A stretch of DNA of 64,000 bases from Homarus americanus (Eukaryota; Arthropoda; Malacostraca; Decapoda; Nephropidae): assembly GCF_018991925.1 (NCBI RefSeq), contig NW_024744357.1:5527263-5591262 (forward strand), read 5' to 3'. A program made the translations under genes and the position numbers. The notes under the pieces were generated by a model that saw nothing but the letters and a program-made list of their open reading frames with translations, made no database searches and had not been told where the DNA came from. The first letter of the stretch is position 1. Each line of letters starts with the position of its first letter. Below are positions 47,903 to 60,286 of the stretch, piece by piece.

Positions 47903-48029
47903 CAGTCAATCCTCCATGTAATGAACTTCTCTCTAAATAAAATACGTTGGGTGGGGTTTTCACATCTAAGGGACCCTTGGTATTGACTTTTCTCTATATA
48001 GTCCATTAAATAGAGGCTTAAGTGTACTG
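47903..48029. mobile_element. Short pogo-like inverted-repeat element
   Basis: cagtcaatcctccatgtaat at the left and ccattaaatagaggctta...actg at the right form imperfect terminal inverted repeats with TA on both sides. About 127 bp. Resembles 45435-45501 at its ends. Confidence 0.6.
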
Positions 48030-48151
48030 TACTGTACCCATCATGTGCTGGATAGTAATATTATAAAGCTCAAGTTTGTATTTTTAAATGAATGCCATTG
48101 ATAAAATAATACAGTACAGTATTTAAAGATGTATCTGTTACTATTGGAATA

Positions 48152-48932
48152 CAGAGGGTCCTCGTTATCCACAGTTAATTAGCACCGGAAAAACGTCTCA
48201 AATAATGAATCCACTTAAAGCGATGAATTAATCCCATAATAAATAACAGAAATACAGTAGATCATATTGGGACCAAGACATTACACACAACACTAACAAA
48301 AGTTATGATGTCTTTTAACAATTATTTACCTTAGAACATTTGTTAAACATTTGGTAAAACATTATTTTAAGAAATAATTTAACTTTATAAGTTATCTAAC
48401 ATCCTTAAAGTTCATTGGGGTCGGTGTGTCGAGGACAGGTAGCGACCCAGTGGTCTGCAGCAACTGTTGCTGGTGCACACTCACTCCAGTGGATCATTGA
48501 GACAAAATACTTATTATAATGTTTTAAAAATATTTTTTTTAACCTAATAAAATATTTGGCATGATGGAGGTGGGTGTTGGGGGATGGAGAATTAGTCGGA
48601 GGATGAAAAAGAAACAGGACCGGGTGGATTGGCCACTCCCACTCTCCTTTTACCTAATCACTTCTAACTTTACATCTATACTATAGCTGTGTGCTTCCTT
48701 TTGAGCGCTGCACCACCCTGTTTGGGTTGGGAACTCATGGCGACAAAAATAATAAAATAATTCACCACAACAAAGGCAGGACTAAACTCAACACAGCTCA
48801 GGTCACAACAAAGGCAGGACTAAACTCAACACAGCTCTGGTCACAACAAAGGCAGGACTAAACTCAACACAGCTCTGGTCTAGATGAAACAAAGCAGGAG
48901 ACTGGCGCGGGGACACACGTGTGTACGTGTGT

Positions 48933-48968
<36 letters not shown>

Positions 48969-49151
48969 CGCCAGGAACAGGAAGAAATTTCAAACATTTC
49001 AGCAAGACATCTGTAAATTTTATTGGGAGTTTTCAGAGTTATTGAGTGGAATCCACTTTGATGTGGGGGACTTATGTGGATGGTCACAAAAAGTTGACCA
49101 CTTAACAGCGAAACCAATGATAGTGAATACTCTTATAACGAGGACCTCCTG
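48152..49151. mobile_element. 1,000-bp pogo/Tigger-like non-autonomous element
   Basis: Termini cagagggtcctcgttatcca and, at the right, tataacgaggacctcctg, with TA at 48150-48151 and 49152-49153. The interior contains three copies of a 38-bp unit (caaaggcaggactaaactca, about 48770-48880) and a (GT)n run (48939-48966). Subterminal parts (tcttataacga, cacttaacagcg / ccacttaaagcgatg) continue the inverted repeat imperfectly. No transposase frame found. Confidence 0.8.
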
Positions 49152-50023
49152 TATATCAGAGAAAAAATATGACGCGACTTTTCTGGCACCGACGTTATAG
49201 TCATTACCGACACCTTTGATGTGCCAACTTAGCCAGTCAGTGACAGCTTCCAAGTGTAACACAACAACTTAGTAACAACTACCACTGTCTTATAAAGTGT
49301 AAACAACTTCATAGAATACTATTGTGATAGGTTCAACAAGTAGAACTCCAGAAGAGCTACATAACAGAGAGTTAACTATGTGTGATGCTGTACTGTACTG
49401 TCCTGTGAGGAACAAGACAAGGTTAACACATCAAAGTTACTATATAACAACAAAGATCAGTGGAGGAAATAAGCTGCTGTCACAGTTCTGAAGAATTACA
49501 GGAGGCTGAAACACTGAGAGAGAGAGGTGCACCTGTGTAGCACTATCAACAGGTTATACATACACACCGCCATACAGTGATAGTGTTAAGACAATAAAAC
49601 TGTATAAGGTAGTTAAACAATGGGAAGGTTTGATGGTCATAAAGGACGTGGGAGGGAGGCAGATATGTTAAGTGAGACATAAGTTGGGATGAGAGGTGTA
49701 AGTGCAGACATAATAAGGGTGTCCATAAATTATATATCTGATCCATTTCAAAACATTCCTTCAAAATTATATAAAGAAAAATATGAAACTTAAAGTCATT
49801 CATCCAGAACTATATAGTACAGTAATCTGTGATCTAATATTGTATGGTAAAGCTGCTACACAATTATGGAGTCATAAAATTTAATTGCAATATAAAACAG
49901 GCATACTGTATATTCAATAATGTATATAACCATTGATAACCATTATTATAAAACACTGTACATACTGTATGTAGTAATAGAAAGAGCCATGCTTAGAGAT
50001 ACAGTACAGTACAATATACTGAC

Positions 50024-52865
50024 CCATCTGCAGGTCTCCACAGAGTGAGTGTTGGAGGGAGCGGGTCAGGTGCTCGTAGAAGATGGAGTTGAGGTTGTTG
50101 TCGTCGGAGCCGGGGTTACGCTCTAGGTGAGACGACAGCCGGGTGTTGGAGTGGTCGACCCGCTTGGTGTTGTAGTCACGCTCCCAGAATTTTATCGGGC
50201 GGATGTAGGAGGTGATGAAGATGGCCGAGCCCAGGATTGGGTTGAGTGGGGTGGACAGGATGGCCGAGACGGCGGCTTGTACGAACAACATGGCCGAGTG
50301 GGGCACGCTGAACGGCTGGGCGAACGCGTGGAAGGCCGAACCCCAGGTGATCTGCCAGGGGGCTATGTACGTCACTATGAATTTCATCTTGAGGAGGAAT
50401 TCGTAAACACGGGTAAAAATTATTCCCATGATAAAGTAGTCGACTAAAAATGTCTCGGATTTCCCCTTAAAATCCCAGTTGAAGAAGAGCTTGGCAAATG
50501 CCAGTATGAGGTATTGGAACTGTGGCTGAGAATATACACTACGCAGACACTTGACGCCACATATCACCGTGATCAGTGTCCCTGGGTTGAGACCGAACCT
50601 TTCTACCAACATTGGTGCATCTTTGGTTAAGGCACAGAGAAAAAGTACAGGATATACAATATTTTTTTCTAAGATACACAACCACACATACACTTTTTCA
50701 AACCACATAATTTTGGCAGCGTCGTACACTTCAAACTGACTGTACTCGTGAGTTCTGCACACAGGGTGAGCCACGCACAGCCACGGTAACTGCTTTCTCA
50801 ACTGTGGTATTATATAGTGATTGAAAAAGCCAAACAGACTGGCAAATATCCAGAGTGCAGTGAAAAGATCCGGGCTCTCGCCGTCTAAGAGCACGGTGAA
50901 CACAGTACTGGAGTGCACGGCAAAGATCGCCACCGCCACCACGGTGCACATGATGGCATCGTGTACCAAACAAGAATGAACGGTGTTGCGCAACTTCTCC
51001 GGCAGCGGGTCGGTTAGCTCGTCCGCTTCCTGCGGCGGCCGAGGGTTGCCGGCCCTGGTCTCCCGCCGGAGCTCCTCGGGCCACATGTGTTGCTGGATGA
51101 GGCGCCACAGGGTGGTGGGGTCCGAGGCCGAGCGACTCAGGTGGTAGCTGAAGGCCACCGTAAGACCGCAGAATATAGAGTAGAGGATGTGCTGGGTCTG
51201 GGCCTCCGGCTCCCTCAGTCCGCCGTACGCAAAACCAAACAGGAAGAGAACCGTGAGGATGGAACGACCGACGCAGTACAGAGCCGAGGTGAGGCTGGTG
51301 GTCGCGTTACCCCCGAATATGTGGATGTCGGTCTGTTCTAGAAGGTACATGAGGAAGGTGTTGACTTGAGGTAAGAGCCCCAAACTGAAGATGAGAGGGA
51401 AGAAGAGTATAAAGAGCAGTAGCAGGTCTTTACACTGTTCTAACATTACTCTGTCGGTAAAGTCGATGCCGTAGAGGATGAACTTGCGCCAGGCGTGGCT
51501 ACTGTCTAAGTACAGCTGTATGAGGAGTATCATGCTGCAGCAGATGATGAAGTATACTGGTCGGCTGTAGAGCACGACGCGGTTGTACCCGTGCGTGGGA
51601 GAAGCCGCGTCGGGCTGTACGCTCTTGAATAAGGAATACTGACAACTCGCCATCACGAGACAAAATATAAACACGTTTAATTCCTGATAGAACTCTTTGT
51701 GCAGAATTATACACCCTAAAATGCTTACGAAAATGGCAAGAAAAATACAGATAAAATTTTCTAAAAATGTAACATTTCTGTCTAGTAATGCTAACAAAAA
51801 GAGTCTATCAAACTTTATTTTTACAGATCTGTTCCCACAAATTCTAAACTTATAATATTGTATAGTGTGAGGAGCTGAGACGGGGAACTTGAGTTTGTTG
51901 GAGGACAGCCCCAGGTCTACATCCACGTCGAGCCCGTGAGGGAGACTAATGTTCTCGAAGGCCTCGGAGGTAATGATGGAACCTGCGGCGGTGACCGGAC
52001 GGTTGCTGGAGCGTCTCCGCTCGAACAGTGCGTTTGTGAACAGCTGTAGAGGGTTATGAGGGGCCCCTATACTCAACAGCTGTAAGTGATGACGGGTTTC
52101 AGAAGACAGCAGGGGCAGGTCCCGGCCCCCTCTGGGACCGGCCGTCACCCTGGGTATGGGGTCGGGGTCGCTCGTGCCATCCTGATTATTTCTGTCCTGA
52201 TCTCTCATGTTGACGACGGTCGTGGAGACAGGGGGCGAAGAACACCTTCTGCGTACGGCCGACGAAGCCGGTACCACCGCCGCACTACTGGCCGGATCGA
52301 CGTTTGACGACGACAGGTTGGGATTAGCCTTACAGATCTCTGGCCAGGCAGACGGCAAGGAGGCAGGCGGGAAGTGGTTGTCCAGTATGACAGTGAGCCC
52401 CGAGCAGAGAGACATGGAGGAGCTGCTGAGTGAACCATCGCCGCGCGTCAGACCCCCGGAGGCATTCTGGCTGCTACTGCTCTGACTAGGTCCCTGGAGG
52501 TTGTTGCTGGTACGCCGCAAAAGTTTGGTCAAAACTCTGTTGTCGCTCACAGGCATAACGCTAGAGGCCGTGCTCACGCCTCTGTCGTTAAACGTGTACG
52601 TAAACCAATTTCCTCTCTCGTCTTGAAAACAGTGGACAGCTCCGTCACTGGTGTCCTCGTGAGACACGGCGAGGTGGGTCCCTGGGGAGGAGAGTGAGGA
52701 TAGTGCAGACAGGGGAGGACCTCCGTCAGACAGTGACGAGTTACCGGAAAATAGAGACGTGCCTCCACCACCTCCTGTTTTCTTTTCCACCATAGTTCTG
52801 TGAGGCTTATTATCGTCATCACTATCTCCTCCACTTCTGGTCAATGCAGGAAACGGACTTGGTCT
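50024..52865 (-). CDS. pcx: Pecanex large exon: disordered segment and membrane core
   Basis: Residues 874-1821, one 2.84-kb exon. The first 320 residues are Ser-rich with acidic SGGDSDDDNK and a FQDERGNWFTYTF box. Then FPVSAPHTIQYYKFRICGNR marks the start of the membrane block: about ten or more hydrophobic helices, including NFICIFLAIFVSILGCIIL, LNVFIFCLVMASCQYSLF, YFIICCSMILLIQLYLD, LLLLFILFFPLIFSLGLL and FIMGIIFTRVYEFLLKMKF. SQPQFQYLILAFAKLFFNWD, APWQITWGSAFHAFAQPFSV and PLNPILGSAIFITSYIRPIK are family-conserved. It ends SLQHSLCGDLQMG. Acceptor tattttacag|aga, donor ATGG|gtcagt. A window-wide absence of introns here is typical of conserved pecanex cores. Confidence 0.97.
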
Positions 52866-53330
52866 CTGTAAAATACACAACAACAACCACATGAGAACTT
52901 TTGAAACATATTGGTTATATAATAACCATCACCTCACAATGTTAACAAGATACATCCATCACTTACAGCCAGAGAACAGGTCTTCCATAACTATTAAAGC
53001 TCCGTAGACTCAGAAGAAGCCAACAATACTTTAACCTGACATTTATCACAACCAACAGCTTAACCCACAATTACTGTACAGTATATCTAAACTTATTTGT
53101 ATCAAAGTTTCAGCTCAATAGTTCATCATATTAACTCTCGTCGCCTTCCTCTACACTTAGGCAACACTCTGCAAGAGATCTTCAATCAAATTTTAACATT
53201 ATCCAACATGATATCTATACTGTACTGAAGTATATCTTTAATATTCTCTCATTTAACATTTTTTCTATTCCCTAACTTTCATGAGGATGGATCAAGGAGC
53301 AGGATCCTTAAATGATAGTGAGGTAAAATA

Positions 53331-53468
53331 GTCAACTACTAAAGTCTGTTCACCTCTCCCTCTGAACCACAAACCCCAAGATTCAGACTCATGAAGCAGT
53401 AGAATGATACATTATTCTGTCTATAAATGCTTCAGGTTCAGGGGAAGAGGTGAGCAGACTTTAGTAGT
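53331..53468. mobile_element. Foldback element, copy 2, right arm shortened
   Basis: Left arm gtcaactactaaagtctgtt and cacctctccctctgaaccac; right arm aggttcaggggaagaggtga and gcagactttagtagt. The inner right arm (the part answering gattcagactcatgaa) is deleted. The loop includes agtagaatgatacattattc. Lies in the intron 52866-54775. Confidence 0.85.
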
Positions 53469-54396
53469 GTGAGACAAGTGTTGGAGCAACAGTACAGTAC
53501 AGGAGCAATGATCCCATACTGTACTTGTTAATATCCCAAAATGTCTAATACTGTATACATATAGAGTATAAAGAACTAAGTGAGTACAGTAATATCATAA
53601 ACAATATATAATGTAGCCTTAATTAACCTAAAATGACTGACCTACAATCACCACCAACAACTGCTGATGTTATTTCTTGAGAAGCATCACCATCAACTAC
53701 TGTACTGTACAGTCACTCAGAAAACTGTCATTACTGAGAGGGTGGTTGATGAATGTCATAATGAACCTGTGACTCCTGTTGTCTTGGTAAGGTTGTCATA
53801 ATCCTTCGTTCGTTGTGTCATATTGTCTAACATACAGTATTAAGATTGCGTCTTGAGCGACTGTACCTCTATGATTACCAAACCCGAATGACCTGAGGAA
53901 TAAATGAGGGAACTTTCTCACCAGCCTTTACTAATGGCCTGCAATCAATGCTTCTCTATTATAAACACAGCCATTGTTTTTATGTTTTGTTTTTATTCAA
54001 GAATACAAATCCCTCCCTGTTGGACTGATGCCGTCTTGTAAATCTTAGCAAAACAATCAGCTGGAATAAGGTTACCTCACCTCCCCTGGAAGGATCAAGG
54101 GTCAGAACTCACTCACTGGTGCAGGACAACCATCCCACCACCAATACTTTGGTCAAACACATAACCATTGACTTGTGAGGTGAGTGAGCTATGGAGTCAT
54201 TATACATATATCAATAAAACACATGAAAACTTAATCTAGATTTCAGCAATTGATTTATTTACCAAGTTCTGCTCAGTTACGGCTTCTGCAGCAGCCATTA
54301 AAATGTACTACAGTACAGTATATAAACTGACTGGTTTTAGCGATCCTTGACCCTTCACCAGTTATGTATTGTAACGGTTGCCAGAGCTTAGACGAT

Positions 54397-54595
<199 letters not shown>

Positions 54596-54775
54596 GTATA
54601 AAGTCAATTATTGTATTCACACACATTTATTAGTTTAATATTGTTATAAACTTCTAGTCTTACCTTCAACTATTAAAAACATCATTCTTGCCTCACCCCA
54701 CTGTCAACATCTTCCTCCTCCTCCTCCACTTTAAACAAGAATCTTATTTTGGAGGAGGACGATAAGTTCACTAAC

Positions 54776-56186
54776 CTGTGATGGATGATTTCTGTGGGTA
54801 TCTTGATATGCTGGTGAGAGAGTGGTGGTGAGGGAGGTGGTGAAGGTGGTGGTGAGGGAGGTGGTGAAGGTGGTGGTGAGTGAGGTGGTGAGGGTGGTAG
54901 TGAGTAAGGAAGATATATCAGGGGGATCGCTGGGGGAGGTGGGCGGGGATGTCGCACTCCCCGCCACGTGTCTTCTCCGTCGCACCGCTGGTTTCCTGTA
55001 CAGATGTGTTTCCACCGGCTTCTCGACGGATTTGTTGCTCTGGGTCGAGTTCTCCGAGGTCCCCGGACTCGTCAGCGATCCCTGGCCGCTTCTGATGGCT
55101 TCGCCGATGCCCCCCTCTTGTTCCAACCTCCGTTTTAACACTACGAGCTTCTGAATATCCCGATGGCATTGTTGAGGATCGTGGAGAGAACTGTTTAGGA
55201 TATCCAAGAGTCGTCTCACCAGGTCCTCCATGGTAACAGACGCTTCTCTGTTGCCCCTCTCGCCCCCTCCGTTTGACTCCACTTCCTCCACCACTACGCC
55301 CTGCCTCCGTTTCTTAGGAATGGCCCCCTGACAAGCCGGACCACAGTGGTTGACGGGGTGCGGATACGAGACGGCACAAGCCTCAGCGGGGCTCTCCGGC
55401 GAAGACCTAATTATATTCCAACTATCCTCGTCGCTCTGCTGGGAAGAGCGTCTCCTCTGGTCACTCGGGTCGCGGGCAACGTCGGCAAACTCCGAGTCCG
55501 AGTCACTGTGCGAGAAGAGCCAGTCTAAACCTGGACTAGACGACCTACTCTCTACGTTATCGTTCACAACGAGCAGTTCCTGCGAGTTTCTTACACTGTG
55601 TGTCCTGTGTTCATCACTCACTACTGAGGCATTTTCTCCAGCATATTGTGGAATGGTTAGGGGAGCATCGTCCAAGTCCACCACAACCTCCTCTCTGCTT
55701 CTGTGGTGGAGGTGGTTGTGGTCCTCCTTCCTGCCTCCCCCCGCGGGTTCGTCACAGTTGCCGTTCCCGCTGCACTTAGAGTTAACGTTATCACAGTCGA
55801 GATTACCTAAAGACTGTCTATGTAGACTTAACTGATCTGCTACGCTACTTAGTGTTTCGTCGGAGCTGCTGGACAGTTTGACCACACTCAACGTGTCTGA
55901 GCTACTCTCATCGTCCGCGTATATATTCTCAAACGTCAGCGTGCACACCTTATAGTTGTCCCCTTCCATCTTCGTCTTATCGCGAAACTTTGCGATGGCA
56001 GAGCTGCTACGAAACACCAGAGGCTGGTACGCACGACCGGAGTTCCGAGGGGTGGGTGCCAGCCTCGTGTTGCCGCAGCGAACTCTGCGCGACCCGGAGG
56101 AGCTCTTCCCCTCCAGACTCTGATGGCGCGTCAACAAAGGTGAGTGGGAGCCTTTGTTGGGGCCCTCCTCATCTGTTTCTCCCTCA
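54776..56186 (-). CDS. pcx: Pecanex large disordered exon with Thr/Ser repeats
   Basis: Residues 403-873. Starts SEGETDEEGPNKGSHSPLLT, rich in S, D and R throughout. Conserved-looking islands: YKVCTLTFENIYADDESSSD, GLDWLFSHSDSDSEFADVA, VTMEDLVRRLLDILNSSLHD. The last 60 residues hold an in-frame repeat TTTLTTSLTTTFTTS (from a ggtggtgagggaggtggtga unit, 54822-54912). Acceptor cccacag|tga, donor CAG|gttagt; continuing past the donor only adds intron. Likely cytosolic. Confidence 0.92.
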
Positions 56187-56353
56187 CTGTGGGACAGGTA
56201 AAACAAATCTGTATAGTATTATATTTAGTACAAGTATATGAGATGTTGTCTTAAGATTTGACTACTGATGAGACACTGTACAATATATCCTATTTGTTTA
56301 GCAGTAGTGATGGTAATAAAGTATCACTATATAAGAGAACCATAGTACTGTAC

Positions 56354-56580
56354 CTGTTAACACTACAGCAGCTACCACTGTTGGCATCACAACTGTTGTT
56401 CCTCTCCTCTATGACCGATATGTTGCTTGGCTCCCGCCCACATGCCGAAGGTACCAGAGACATCTTCCTGTTATGGTGGTGGGGATGGTGCTGGTGGTAG
56501 CGGTGGTGGTGGTGCCTGCTGTGGTGATGACGGTGGTGGTGGTGCTGCTGTCGTCTGTTGCCCTCGTCGCCTATGATCAC
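56354..56580 (-). CDS. pcx: Pecanex exon: histidine-rich segment
   Basis: Residues 328-403: VIIGDEGNRRQQ, then about 30 residues that are mostly His with Arg and Tyr (56465-56545), then NRKMSLVPSACGREPSNIS. Other pecanex proteins also have His-rich stretches before the membrane block. Acceptor atacttcag|gtg, donor AACAG|gtacag, phase 2. Confidence 0.9.
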
Positions 56581-56714
56581 CTGAAGTATAGAGTATCAGT
56601 CAGACAACTTAGTTGTGATGTTGGATGTGTAATGTTGGGGAGTCTAAAACAGGGACGCCACAGATCATCTGACCTATCTTAAAAATGATATCGTGACTCA
56701 TCATGCAGAGAAAT

Positions 56715-57078
56715 CTGGACACACTGTCCCTCACAGTAGCCGAGATATAGTGCTCAGTACGCTGTCCCTCACAGTGGCCGAGATATAGTGCTCAGTACGC
56801 TGTCCCTCACAGTGGCCGAGATATAGTGCTCAGTACGCTGGCTCTCACAGTGGCCGAGATATAGTGCTCAGTACGCTGGCTCTCACAGTGGCCGAGATAT
56901 AGTGCTCAGTACGCTGGCTCTCACAGTGGCTGAGATATAGTGGTCAGTACACTGGCTCTCACAGTGGCCGAGATATAGTGGTCAGTACGCTGGCTCTCAC
57001 AGTGGCCGAGATATAGTGCTCAGTACGCTGGCTCTCACAGTGGCCGAGATATAGTGGTCAGTACACTGGCTCTCACTA
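56715..57078. repeat. 38-bp minisatellite, about nine copies
   Basis: Unit cagtacgctggctctcacag followed by tggccgagatatagtgct; a tccctcac variant occupies the left copies and a ggtcag variant the right ones. In the pecanex intron 56581-57426. Confidence 0.95.
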
Positions 57079-57426
57079 GAATTTAGGTTTTCAGAATCAT
57101 TAAATTCTCGGCCGCCAAAAGACCAATTAATTTTTGGCTGCAGTGAACAGCTCCAAGAATACATGTACTGTACTGTACTGTACTGTACTGTATTGTACTG
57201 TGGTGTACTGTACTGTACTGTACCACCAGTGACCAAACTATCCTCCCCTCTGTCTCACTCTTGTCACAGCAGAAAAAACTGACTTAATGATAAAAGTGAG
57301 AGTCTGAGCTAATTTGTTGAGTCTAGAGGAGAAGGGAATCATGTATGATAGTTCAGTACAGCATAAACCCAACTGGGCAGTCAGATAACTTAACTGTGTG
57401 TAAAAGAGTACAGTAGAGTAGTTTAC

Positions 57427-57590
57427 CTCAAGGCTGACTGGGTGTGATGGAGGCTCAGCAGCTGAGGGAAGAGATGATGGTGATGGTGCAGTGGAGGAGG
57501 CAGCGCCCGCGCCTGACCCCCCCTCCAGCCCCAGAGATGTACTGCCATGGTGGATGCCAGTACGATAGTGGACGCTGCCAGCCTTCTCTC
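57427..57590 (-). CDS. pcx: Pecanex exon: Ser/Pro/Ala-rich
   Basis: Residues 273-327: GEKAGSVHYRTGIHHGSTSL, GLEGGSGAGAASSTAPSPSS, EPPSHPVSLE. No conserved motif, placed by matching phase (1 in, 0 out), acceptor gtatctcag|ga and donor GAG|gtaaac. Confidence 0.82.
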
Positions 57591-58344
57591 CTGAGATACA
57601 ACAGATAGGTCTTTATCATCTACTCTACACTACACTACACTTATAATTTACTTTTTTTTTCAAATGTAAAAATAAAATGGTTACAGTATATTTAAGATAT
57701 TAATGATCATATTCCTCTTTTAAATACCCAAACTTTCTAATTAAAATTCTTTATACAAAATAATTAAATACAAAATTAATGATTAATGTTGTGTGTGTGT
57801 GTGTGTGTGTGTGTTCTCCCCTACCCTCAAGGGTGGCTGACTGTCCCTACAAGAGCACTGAGTCACACGATGTCGCCAATGCATGTTGTTTATTTCTTTT
57901 TTCGCTGGTTTTGTTTTATCATACTTTAATAATCATTCTGTCAAAATATTATGAAGTTAAAGTTAGACGTACACCTCTTACAGATGCCTGTCATTGCACA
58001 TTACGGTAACGTTCTGTCTTGTATTTTTCATTCATTGATAACTTTCTGATGGAATTATTGAATTAAAAAAAAAATATTTATTTTTATATAATCCAGGTGA
58101 ACAAAAATTACATAGAAAGATGTAGTTTATAATAAAGATGTACACAAAGAAAATGTGGAACCTACATAGTAAAACTATGCGGCTAGTGGGAATGTATCTC
58201 ATCGTATGTCTGGCAGTACTGAGAGAGTGGCGCAGCAAAATGTGACACCACGTGGGACATTTAAAGTAAATGTTTCATATGTTGAGTCATATACCATTTT
58301 ATTCAGAAAATTTTGCTTGATTTTTTAAAATTTATATTACCTAA

Positions 58345-58981
58345 CCAAAAGGACCCATGTCCAAAAATCCGGATGTCCGGACCACCCGAGAATCCGGACT
58401 TTTCAAACTCAATTTTTTTTTTTTTTTAGCGGGCTTTTGTGTGTATGTGCGCATGCATAAGCGCCACAGCTGCACAGCGACAACAAGCGACCACGCGGTC
58501 GCCACTTTAAAACGAGCAATCAAACTGTGACAACGTATGTAATTTTGAGTCCTACTCTTTCCATTTACAGATTACTGTACAAGCCCATAATAATGGCTCC
58601 TAAAGTAGATAAACTTCGTTGTGTGAAGAGAAAGAACACGTTGAAATTGAGTGACAAACTTGAAATAATTAAGAAACTAGAACGTGGTGTGAGCAATACT
58701 GTTCTAATGGAAACATACAACATTGGAAAGTCTACAATTTATGATATCAAAAAGGCAAAGAATAAAATTCTAGAATTCACAGCTTTTTCATTAAAACTGC
58801 TCGTTTTGGTAAATGAAGCATGCTATATTTGCTAATGAATAAACTATCAAAATGTACCTGTTCACCTCTTCTTTATTCCTCCTTAAATTTGAATTTTAAA
58901 AGTACTGCCTGAGAATCCGGAAAATCCGAAAATCCAGACTGACCCAATCCCCAAGCAGTCCTGATTTTTGGACTTCTACTG
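58345..58981 (+). mobile_element. Truncated pogo/Tigger-like element
   Basis: Right end tgatttttggacttctactg followed by TA (58982-58983); left end tgtccaaaaatccggatgtc, an inverted match with its outermost bases decayed. Inner copies of ccgagaatccgga / gagaatccggaaaatccg also pair. It encodes only the transposase head described at 58593-58835; the catalytic DDE domain is absent. Confidence 0.78.
58593..58835 (+). CDS. Pogo/Tigger transposase N-terminal HTH fragment
   Basis: 80 residues from an ATG: MAPKVDKLRCVKRKNTLKLS, DKLEIIKKLERGVSNTVLME, TYNIGKSTIYDIKKAKNKIL, then an unrelated tail. Known: the pattern K-L---DKL-II--LE-G-S...Y-IGKST--DI-K-K-KI is the psq/CENP-B-type helix-turn-helix at the start of Tigger/jerky transposases. 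The homologous part stops at about residue 62. It is open, with no catalytic domain, so it could at most bind DNA; it is probably a relic. Opposite strand to pecanex. Confidence 0.7.
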   Translation: MAPKVDKLRCVKRKNTLKLSDKLEIIKKLERGVSNTVLMETYNIGKSTIYDIKKAKNKILEFTAFSLKLLVLVNEACYIC

Positions 58982-59767
58982 TATTATTTATTTGTATGTG
59001 TTTTGTGTGAGTGTCTACACACACACACACACATATATACAGTATACGTATATACAATAAAGGTAAAAGAAATAATTGTCCTAAGGACAAACACATAAAG
59101 AGAATATATAATTTCTTTGTACACAAGTAAAAATGTACCCCCCCACCCCTGGCTCAGTAAATGTTATTAGCGGATTTGGTGAGTCGTGGCCATTTTGAGA
59201 ACTAACCCATGTGAATTTGAAGGGCCCCTGTAATGAACAACCACGGGGACACAACACAGCCCTGTCTAACACTCACATATATGTCAAATGTTTCACTTTA
59301 ATTCCCATTTACTCTTACTGTTGCCCTGTTGTTCTCAAGGAATGCTTTTACTGCCTTTAATAGCCTTCCTCTCACCCCATACACTTGTAATCCCTCCCAC
59401 AATGCTTTTCCAACTCTACTATGAATCATTAAAACCCTTCTGTAAGTAATAAAAACAAACAAACAAATTATTAAAACCAAGAAAAAAGGCAAAGATAAAC
59501 ATACTGGTTTAAACCATAGTTTATAACATGGGTTTCAATTGGCCAAACCTGAGTTAAACAATAATAATCAAAGGGCTAAACCATCCTCAAAGGGTTAAAC
59601 CATCATCCTCAAAGGGTTATAACATCATCCTCAAAGAGTTAAAATGTCCTCCTCAAAGGGTTAAAATGTCCTCCTCAAAGGGTTAAAAGTCCTCCTCAAA
59701 GGGTTAAAAGTCCTCCTCAAAGGGTTAAGTGAACATTAATAAGTAACAGAGGGAAAAAGACACAAAC

Positions 59768-59960
59768 CTTTGGCACTTTTGGAATAAACAATGTCTACAG
59801 AATGAGCATCACAGAGGGAGGTGGTGGTCATGGAGCCAGCAGATGTGGCATTCCTTCTCAAGCGCTTGTGACCGCGGCTGCTGTGTGCGCTGCCACCGCT
59901 GCTGTTGTTGTTGTTGGTGTGTGGTGCAGCGCCTTCTTCTCCACCGCACCAACCAAGAGA
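59768..59960 (-). CDS. pcx: Pecanex exon: SLGWCGGEEG, Asn/Ser-rich
   Basis: Residues 209-273: SLGWCGGEEGAAPHTNNNNS, GHKRLRRNATSAGSMTTTSL, DAHSVDIVYSKSAK. Phase 0 in, 1 out; acceptor gtgcgacag|tct, donor AAAG|gtttgt. Low complexity, disordered. Confidence 0.85.
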
Positions 59961-60161
59961 CTGTCGCACACAGAAAAATATATGTCAATAATTTACCTTT
60001 GACAGCTGACAGACAAACAGTAAAGAAGAGGCCTTCCTTACACTGACTTAAAAACAAACAAATCCTTCACATAATACAGTGGTAGAGTACATGACAAGTT
60101 CCAATGAATCCAACACCACCGTCCATTGCCTAAAACACGTAACATTAAACAGTACACTGAC

Positions 60162-60286
60162 CTGGGAGTGCTTGGCAATAATGGGGTGATTGAGGGACTC
60201 TGTGATCTCCGAGACACTGGCCAGCGTTCCCTCCGAGACACAGAGTCCCCGACCGCTGCTGGATGGTCCGCCACTATTGCCACAGT
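60162..60286 (-). CDS. pcx: Pecanex exon: DCGNSGGPSSSG
   Basis: Residues 167-208: DCGNSGGPSSSGRGLCVSEG, TLASVSEITESLNHPIIAKH, SQ. Acceptor tcacttgcag|ac, donor CAG|gtcagt. Confidence 0.85.

Larger units (their letters stand above)
57591..59767 (-). other. Pecanex intron with pogo-type remnant
   Basis: 2.2-kb intron with (GT)n at 57789-57813, the pogo-like element (58345-58981), (AC)n at 59018-59031 and a 20-bp tandem array (59570-59735; units cctcaaagggttaaaatgtc). No further exon recognised. Confidence 0.8.

Noticed and set aside
50127..52485. Plus-strand frames of 60-106 codons opposite the pecanex membrane exon
   Set aside because: Antisense shadows of a long, well-supported exon.
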